From the NCBI RefSeq assembly GCF_000264905.1, contig NW_006763134.1:625220-689219 (forward strand): a stretch of 64,000 nucleotides of DNA, given 5' to 3'. Position 1 is the first letter of the stretch. Every line of letters starts with the position of its first letter. The translations under genes were made by a program, and so were the position numbers. This DNA comes from Stereum hirsutum FP-91666 SS1 (Eukaryota > Basidiomycota > Agaricomycetes > Russulales > Stereaceae). The notes under the pieces were generated by a model. That model did no database searches, was not told where the DNA came from, and saw only the letters and a list, made by a program, of their open reading frames with translations. Positions 56,603-64,000 of this stretch are shown piece by piece.

Positions 56603-58647
56603 TTAGGGTCATAGCTGGAATCGAAAGATGAGTAGTTTCACAGCCTAGAGGCTCATAGGGTGGGTTGGAGTATGTCAACGGCCGTGTGAGGTAGAAGATG
56701 AGCAAAGGTGAATATGAAGAGGATCGTGTACAGTGTACCTAACCGCTTACAGCCTTGAAGTGCAGATTGTACATTTCAGAATGGTGGGATGAGGCAGCGT
56801 CGAGTTCGAGAGCTTGTTCGGGTCGAGTGGCGCCCGTGTAGGGCACTCCTTTGGCACCATGCTAGGTCTACCAGGAGGATATTCCACAACCACGGACATG
56901 CGAACATTGGGTGCTTCGGTATGTGGATAAAGACAAAACGGACATGGCCATGCGCATGTCTATCCTTTCGTATCATTCGATGACCGGTGACACCGGTTAT
57001 ATGTTGAACGGTTGAGTCAACGACTAGGTTAGTGCCTAAGTTGGGACGTTGGATATCCTGGGTCTTACGAAGGAGGGGGTTGTATTGAGAAATCCTTGAG
57101 CAATTCCGATTTAGCACGACCTGAGAGGATCCTGCTTGGGGAACACCCGAGTGCCCCGGCATAGTAGTAGCCACGCAAAGGAGAATCCTCAACTAGTAAG
57201 TAGGCGGTCGTGAGCCAAATAGACAAGGATTGTAACATCCACAAGGTGTACACTGTGCCGAACGGCCAGGCCTGAGGTACTAGTTCGTGAAGCTGGACTG
57301 AATGTGCGTCTTGCGAAATTCGAAGGTTTCGAGTGTCCGGCCGGGAGCACGTGATCCCGAACAAAACATTTGATAATTTCCTAAAAACAAATTCCTCTTT
57401 CCTCTTTCCTCTCGACTTTCACGACAATGAATGCGTGACCATCGACCATCTTTGAACGTTCTTTCTGTGTTTCCTCCATGACAATTCCAGTCTAGGGATC
57501 ATTCCCTCGAGTGACCACCCTTGGATATTGCGGAATTCCATGGTGTGTCTTCTTTCGTTTAAGTGTCTGCCACTCATGCGGCTTGTGGGACCTGTACTAG
57601 CCTAATCTCGACCTGACAATCCACACAGAAAATTGGATATCCAGGAACCCGTACATGCACTTGGCATGCGGATGATGAGTCGGAACCCGCGAAATAGGAG
57701 CGCCATTGTCACCGACCGTAAGAGTCGAACAACCGCACCTTTGCTGATCTCTGGCCGTCGTCGCCTCTTGCTTAGGACACCAAACTACTGAACTGATGGA
57801 GCCCAGAATGGTGTTCCGTCCAGTAGAGTTTGTCACCAACGAACGACTCCGATGAAGATCAATATTACACATTTCCCTATGTTACCATTGCCATGGCACT
57901 GGATACAGATCATTTTCCTGTGGTTGAACACAGTGCATCACTGTGAAAGATGATCTAACTTCGTCAGCCGATGCGCGTTTCGTGGCCCTCATTGGCTGCA
58001 GGACTCAGTACCCCCCACCTCAGCTCATTATCCACTATTCAGGCCGACCATTCTCCTTTCAAGACGCCTTCATCTCTCAATTGCTGTGGGACCCATTAAA
58101 CTGGCGCCTTGACGACCACATACACGTATTTTTAACCATGCAGGCTTGTGCTATTAATTCTCACATGAGCGAGGATATGCCGCCTTTGGTGGTTTCACTT
58201 GGCACAACATCGCACACCATTGGTTCGGCCACAATGAACGTTCGGTATTGGCTGGCATGGGATCGACTAGCCCTTATGGAACGCCTTTGATGGACCTGAC
58301 ATTCCCTTGGGCGGCCACAACAGACCAATGGCCATGCTGTGTGGAGATCAGGCGGCTTTCGAGTGTGGGGTACATAAACGCTCTCTCCTGGGGCATCTCA
58401 TCCTTTTCCTTTTCTCCAGGTTTCCTCGTCGTCGCATTCGCCCTCTTTTTGCCTTGCACCTTCGTTTCATTTCTCGAGGACCGGTTCCTCTCGCTCTCAT
58501 TCAACCATACCCTTCGTTTTCCTGCTCTTCGCCCCTGTCAAACCTTCCCTCTTTCATTTACGACAGCTAGTCTGATCTTCCGATCCTTTTGACGTCCCTT
58601 CACACTCTCACCCTCAGCCCTCCATCTTATCTTTCTATTCATTAGAT
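56603..58647. other. Intergenic region, nothing recognised
   Basis: 2 kb between CAB2 and the second Egh16-like gene. Several short frames on both strands lack motifs. The last 300 bp are pyrimidine-rich, as in a promoter. No repeats or RNA genes are seen. Confidence 0.45.
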
Positions 58648-59685
58648 ATGTTCTCCTCTCGTCTTTTTATCTCAGTCCTGGCTCTCGCTCTTTCTGTCGC
58701 CCAGGTGAACGCTCACGCCGCCATCGCCCCCGCCCTCGGTGTCTCTGGCAATCCCGTCCGTAACGATGTTCAGAGGCCTTCGACCGCCACGCCTTGTGGC
58801 ACTGTCAACATTGCCCAGAACATCGATACCTCGACGGCTATTCCTCTCACCGGAAGTACTTTCCAGGCAACTGTGACAGACTTTAATGCGTGAGTCCTCA
58901 TGACCTTCTGACATCCATAGTTCGCTTTACCCGTCCGAATCACTGAAAAGCGGGCACCTCATCTTTTGATTGCTGATTTTTTTTTGTGTGGATGATCAGT
59001 GGTGCAGATGGATCACGGTCGGTTTCGGCTCAAGTTGATGCGACGGGAGCTGGCAAGAGTTTCACGGCGGCTACAGTGACCACAAATGGGAATGCGGTAC
59101 GTTACATGACCATCTTCCTTCCTTTTCCTGCCTTACGACAACCCTCAACTCCCTGCCCCACATCCGATATGGCGCTCAATCTGATGCGTATTCTTAAATT
59201 ATGCAGAACCCCACCACCGTCGGCTCCGACCAAGTGACAGTACAGATGCCCGCTGGTACCACCTGCACTGGTGGTGCTGCCGGAAACCTCTGTCTCGTGT
59301 CGTTCAAGACCACAGCCGGGTTCGGTAACTGTGTCGGTTCGTCTCTTTTTCCTACCGCTTTAGGCTTGCTCTCACATCTATTTCCCTACATCTGATCTTG
59401 ATATTGTAACCTATAGTTGTGTCGCAAGGCACTGCTACAGGTGCCGCCGCCACCAACGGTACCACAGCCGCCGGCACTGCCGCCGCCGCCTCTGGATCTG
59501 CTGCAGCTGGCAACACTACCACTACAGCCACTGGCACGGGGAAGAAACACCACAAGGGCGCGAACGCTGCCGCCAAAGCCGCTGCCAAAGCCGCAGCCGC
59601 CGCTAAGCAGAGGCGTGGAGGATCATTGAGGGCGTCGGAGGCGAGGTGGTTGGAGAAGATGAGCGAGATCATCGGTAGGCTTTGA
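58648..59685 (+). CDS. Egh16-like secreted protein B, 245 aa
   Basis: Exons 58648-58889, 59000-59096, 59207-59336 and 59417-59685 sum to 738 nt. The signal peptide (LFISVLALALSVAQVNA) precedes HAAIAPALGV, so the mature protein would start with His, as in paralogue A. The core carries RNDVQRPSTATPCG, GADGSRSVSAQVDATGAGK, TCTGGAAGNLC and GFGNCVVVSQG. The tail is shorter than in A: an Ala/Gly/Thr-rich stretch, then an Ala/Lys-rich helix and a basic segment. Introns 1 and 2 lie at the same codons as in A, so the pair is a duplication that CAB2 now separates. The last exon could instead splice at 59677 to an exon giving almost the same end. It is extracellular or cell-wall bound; activity is unknown. 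Confidence 0.88.
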
Positions 59686-60164
59686 TATACCGTTATATTG
59701 TGCCAAGTTCGTCGTGCGGTACTGAAATGCCTTTGTCGTTGCTCTACAGGTGCTTGAAGATTTTCGGAAGTCCGAGGTCCGGCCGGGTTTACTGCTTTTA
59801 CATGGAAAGGCTTGTTTCCAGAGTTGGGAAAGACGTTGGCTCATTTGGTGAATGTGTTTGTTTAGTTCATTTTTTGACTTCGGGGGTGCTTGCGCCACAG
59901 GCAATCAGATGCGTTTCGCGGTAACCAAAAACGTTTAGATGAAGCCCTGAACAGATACAAGGTCATCTACATGAGGATTCATACAAGCTCTACAGCTCTA
60001 AGCAACGCATCAAGAAAGACATCGATATACTAAGCAGATTAAACTCTCACTATCGCCTCATTAATCGACCCCGAGAAATGGAAGAGGCCTTCAAACACGG
60101 AGTCATGAAGTCACAGATATCACACCCGACAAACAAAGTCCTCGACGCCAGCCAACTGAATCGC
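59686..60164. other. Convergent 3' region, nothing recognised
   Basis: 480 bp between Egh16-like B (+) and the helicase end (-). It has AT-rich, UTR-like sequence. Confidence 0.5.
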
Positions 60165-63100
60165 CTACTTCTTTTGTTGTTGCCTCCACAAAGTCAAATC
60201 CTTCACTGGTCCAGATCCGGCAGCCCATTGTCCCCGTATCGGTGCAGCCGCCTTCGGAAGCTCTCTCCAAGGGGTCTCCTCGGAAGGAAGAGTAGGATAG
60301 CTTTCAGACTCTGTATGAGATCGTGGCGTAGTCTCTCTTATAGGAAGGGTTTCAGAGCGAAGGCGACCTCTGGATGTTGATTGCGTGTGTCGTTGGATGG
60401 GAGACAGTGGTTCGGGAATGGAGGATTGCGGAGGTATGCTGTTGGAGTGCTTGATAGCCTTCGTGCGGGTAACGTTCGCCCATGAACCTTGGAGGGCCTT
60501 GGGCTTGAATCCATCGAGTTCCACGGAGCCGGATGGAGATGGGATCGAAGGCGGCAACGTCACTGACGGTACGGGGCTTGAGAGGTGCCTTCGTGGAACT
60601 TGAGGGGTTTGGGACCGAGGAGTCGACGGGGACGGAGTACCAGAACTTGTCGACATTGTTGCGGGGGTATCATTCAGTGATAGTTTGGCGAAGTCGATGT
60701 TGGGGATAGCGACAGGTGGTGGCGGTGCTGGTGATGGTAGTTGCGGACGGGGCGCCACACATCCGGGCAAGTCCACGTTCTTCTCAACTATGTCCTTCCA
60801 ATCCACCCAGACCTTATATGATCCCTGTTTCTCTTTCCAATAGCCTAAAAGCTTGCCGGTCAGGGTCTGTGCCCCTGCCGACAACAGGAATTGAGTATTC
60901 GTGACGATGACCATGCCCTTCTTGCAGCGAGTCAGCATGACATTGACACGTTTATCTGAGGCCAGAAAACCCGGTTTTTCGGTCCTGACGGTCGATATGA
61001 TCACATAGTCGTCCTCGTTGCCTATCCACGGTAGTCAGAATATGTATCTGGAGACTTTTGTAAGTAAATAGGCAGAGTCGGCGCACCCTGAAAGCTATCA
61101 ACGTTGAAGACGCTGTCTGGCAACCCGCTCCTTGCCAGCTCGCGGGATATTGCAGCTCGTTGAGCATCGTAGGGTGTGATGATGCAATAGCTCCTGTTGG
61201 AGTAATATCCTTGAACAAGACGAATGACAGTGTGGACCTCTTCCATGTTCTGATATCGACCCGGATTATTTCAGTAAGGGACGCATATGACTGCAGAGAA
61301 TTCGTACCACGAAACTCTTGTCTCGCTGTTCCTCCGAGCCCTTGCTAACGTTCACGAACCGAACGCAGTTATAGTCGTCTCTGTTCTCGTGGCATGAACG
61401 AAGCTTCTTGTCATACATAGCCTCAGAAATGAAGCTACCGATAGGTCCAGGCATCCGGTCTATAATATAGTTTTAAATCAACCAGGTGTGTAGATAATAA
61501 TAAAGGCTCACACTGCGTATTCAGAAAATATTTTGTTCTGCGAAGCTGTTTGACTTCGAAAATCGTCTGTAAACCTGCCTGCTCAGCCTGGTACGGTGGC
61601 ACTAGTATGAGGAAATAAGTTGATATCGTCCGATTATTCGAACTCCTGAGAGCGACTCTCACGTTGTTTTGGATCTCCAAAGAAACAAACTTTGACGAGG
61701 TCCAGGTGGTACTTGTAGAACACAGGCTGAGCCACAGTTCAGTAGTCGTAGTCATACCTAAGACGGAAAAGGAACTGACCAAGAATTCGAATACATCGAT
61801 TTGTGAAGCTTCGTCGATGATGAGTCTTTCGATAGGAACGAGTTTGGTGAGCCCGCTTCGAACTACGATGGGATTGGACAGCATGCTGAGAGTACACAGG
61901 ATCACGGTATTCCCCTCGAAGAGACGTTCCATCGCAGCCATGTCGCCACTGGAAGGGATATCGTCGCTGCGAATGAGTTTTTCCTCCACACACTCATAGA
62001 TCCCTTCGTGCCTGCATGAAGGACATCAGCGATCGAATAGCTTCAGAGCTTCAAATGAATACATAGTAGTTTTGACATACCACTCGACGTAGAACTCTTT
62101 CGAGACCACGAGTCTGAAGTCCACATCACGGCGACATAGAGATTCGGCGATGTTCTTTACACCTACGTTTGACTGGGCCACGATCCAAACGGGCTCATGG
62201 CGATTGGCCCAAATCTTGACAGCGTTAGAAATTGTTGCGGTCTTGCCACTACCAGGAGGCCCTGGAAATGCGTAAGTGCAAAGAAAGAGGGAGAAAAGGT
62301 CATCAGCGCTACGAACACATCAGACACGAGGGAAGACTAACCGTGGACAATCACCAGAGCACTGTCCTCTGCTGTCGAACACATCGCCACCACCACCTCA
62401 TATTGAGATGGATTGAGGTGGTCAAGACCTGGGGTACCGTCAAGCTGACGGCGACTCATTGAGCACTCCCCCCGGTTCAGGATCTTGTTTTCGTCTGTGA
62501 ACCATATAACATCGATGAACGGAGAGGTGTCGGGCAAGTGTATGTCTCCTTGTAGTACTCGTACGAGGAGTTCGTATTGCGCTCGTTCAGCATTAGTAAG
62601 CTCTTCTCGTCCTATAACCCGTATGGTGTCGACTGGTCCGGAGAGTGATGTATTGAATTTAATATTGGTAGCTCTGCCCTTAGAGCCACCGGCACGCGCT
62701 ATAACGCGCTCTCCCGTCCGTAAAGTCATCTCGACATCCGTCTAGGAGAGGGGTATTAGAAGATGATAAAACAAGTGTTATCGCGCAAGAATAGGCATAC
62801 CAGGTCGCTTGCACGGATTCTGCTTTTGTAGCGCGAGTTCATAACGATGTGGCCTTCTGCTGTGTGTATTATCTCGCTGAATTCGTTCTCTCTCGTCAAT
62901 GGCTTATTGGCGTTGAGGAGTTGTACCCGAGCCGCCACGAGGCTCAAAACACGCAGCTCCTGATGAACAGAGCGCAAACGTTAATTCTAGAAATGTGAAC
63001 AATTCTACGAAAATAATTGCACGGACCTGCTGGGTGAGGAGGCTGGTCTGCAGCCGAGAGATACCTGCGATTCCACCAGTCCGAGCTAGAGCATCTACGG

Positions 63101-63412
63101 CGCTGATAGTGATAGACCATACATAAGGGTGAGAGACCGCGTCGCATAAGGAAAAAAAATGCAAAAAAAAAATACATGGCACTAATCCAAGCACGTCGAC
63201 AAACACTTTCTTCAGTGTTGTTTTCGTCGTCTATTTCCAGGTATCGATTGACCGCTCTGTGGTTTAACGAAGGTATTACGGAGTTGAGGAACTCCCCGGG
63301 AGACTTGAAGGGGCTTAATTTATCGTCTTCGGTGGCGACGGTCATCGACAGGTCGATTCCACTACGGAGGTCGCCGCGGGTGAAAGCCACCGGAAAATCA
63401 ACCGGGTTTTAG
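60165..63412 (-). pseudogene. UPF1/DNA2-like SF1 helicase with N-terminal frame breaks
   Basis: Exons on the minus strand encode a superfamily 1B helicase. The P-loop GPPGSGKT lies at about 62261-62239, AQSNVGVKNIAE follows, the Walker B motif DEASQ is near 61818-61803, FFGDPKQ..PPYQ marks motif III, and TPYDAQ and VDSFQG...VNVMLTRCKKG (60953-60924) are motifs V and VI. The last ~250 aa are disordered and Pro/Ser-rich. The segment upstream of the P-loop (RAGGSKGRATNIKFN, REELTNAERAQ) is typical of a helicase family common in Agaricomycetes. Near the N-terminus an A10/T10 homopolymer (63163-63172) puts AMYFF and the following SLCDAVSHPYVWSIT in different frames. Another register change occurs at about 63385-63410, and no start is found. 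Either the gene is decaying at its 5' end or the homopolymer length is a sequencing error. The catalytic part looks intact. Confidence 0.75.
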
Positions 63413-64000
63413 GTGGTATTCGACGTTAGAGCGGTCGATCTTCACCCTCTCGCGGCTCTCCGAGGCGATTTTCGACGTCGCGGGAGGTGATCAAGAATGG
63501 TGATGATCACCCCGCCTATGCTCCTTTTCACCCGATCCTTTCTCGAGCTCGGGCAGGGTGGTTTTCAACCTCTAGTGCTGCTTTTTTCAACCGCTGATTC
63601 TATGCCATGTTCACCGTCTTTCACAGGCGACTTTCACTCCTATATCACCTTGACCATCCCATTGGTCTCTGGCCGTGTATCGGGTTTCACCGCCACCGGC
63701 GGCAATATTTATGTTTCCGTTCATTTGTTCTCGACGCTCGTCGCTTCCGCTGGCACGCTTGGTTCTCACGGTATGTTTTCAACCCCACTCTCCCGGTAAA
63801 ATCAAAACACGATAAAGCAGCAATGATATTTTCGAACCAGACACGGGTATACAGGAGCATTTACTCGACAGCCTCAGCTAATGATAAACATTGGGACGAA
63901 CACAAGACAACAAACAAGAAGACGCAGGTAGTAGCGCACACTGTTGAAGCAGAACCGCTCCCCCTGCATTTTTTTTAGCAGTGCGATCCTTGTCGAAATC
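63413..64000. other. Window end, 5' flank of the helicase with inverted repeats
   Basis: It contains a GGTGATCA...TGATCACC inverted pair at about 63486-63511, a (CGCCACCGGCGGC)-type palindromic block near 63691-63704 and a poly-T run at 63969-63977. No gene is assigned. It may hold a disrupted first exon of the helicase or an inserted element. Confidence 0.35.

Noticed and set aside
57600..57860. Possible tRNA on the minus strand
   Set aside because: A GTTCGACTC-like T-loop word occurs, but no acceptor, D or anticodon stem of proper spacing could be paired.

Overview
The window is nuclear DNA of a filamentous fungus, almost certainly an Agaricomycete (Basidiomycota). The genes are broken by many short introns (mostly 50-80 bp, GT...AG, some GC...AG). 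Several encoded proteins are of kinds common in mushroom-forming fungi: expanded P450s, Egh16-like secreted proteins, an intradiol dioxygenase, a HNH_2-type protein and a Sec2-type GEF with a long Pro/Ser/Ala-rich tail. Gene models were assembled by hand from open frames and splice sites. Where exon sums are quoted they keep one frame from start to stop; that supports a model but does not prove it.

Layout. 1-822 (-): 5' part of an epoxide hydrolase-like gene leaving the window. 4801-7331 (-): an 11-exon P450. 8824-10736 (+): multi-pass membrane protein. 13054-13711 (-): IMPACT/YigZ-domain protein. 14989-15786 (-): thaumatin-like secreted protein whose leader region carries a 266-bp terminal-inverted-repeat element. 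17083-24474: a tandem family of ~180-aa proteins of unknown function (two intact-looking copies, one with a rebuilt start, one pseudogene) interrupted by an acidic protein gene (21545-23199, -). 24955-25573: six copies of a 30-bp palindromic repeat. 26050-29737 (-): SEC2. 30879-31912 (-): Gly/Gln-rich small protein. 33077-35083 (-): secreted repeat protein with ten dibasic sites, mostly one repeat per exon. 36759-38145 (+): HNH_2-type protein. 38653-44575 (-): two tandem 17-exon P450 paralogues. 46499-48184 (+): intradiol ring-cleavage dioxygenase. 48846-51358 (+): large protein with Cys/His-rich N-terminus fused to the same domain as the 17-24 kb family. 51699-52697 (+): Rrt8/EI24-like membrane protein. 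53456-54723 and 58648-59685 (+): two Egh16-like secreted proteins flanking CAB2 (55125-56602, +). 60165 to about 63412 (-): UPF1/DNA2-like SF1 helicase with frame breaks near its N-terminus.

The genes do not form one pathway. Housekeeping genes (SEC2, CAB2, IMPACT-domain) sit among accessory families that duplicate and decay: P450s, the PRWYxYAW-ending family, and Egh16-like and thaumatin-like secreted proteins. The P450 pair next to the dioxygenase and the epoxide hydrolase-like gene would fit oxidative breakdown of aromatic or xenobiotic compounds, but this is inferred from family membership only.

The most interesting items are the unnamed domain family, including its fusion to a Cys/His-rich N-terminus, and the Kex2-site-bearing repeat protein with exon = repeat structure. 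After these come the inverted-repeat element inside a leader region and the P450 pair with an 8-nt microexon and three GC-AG introns.
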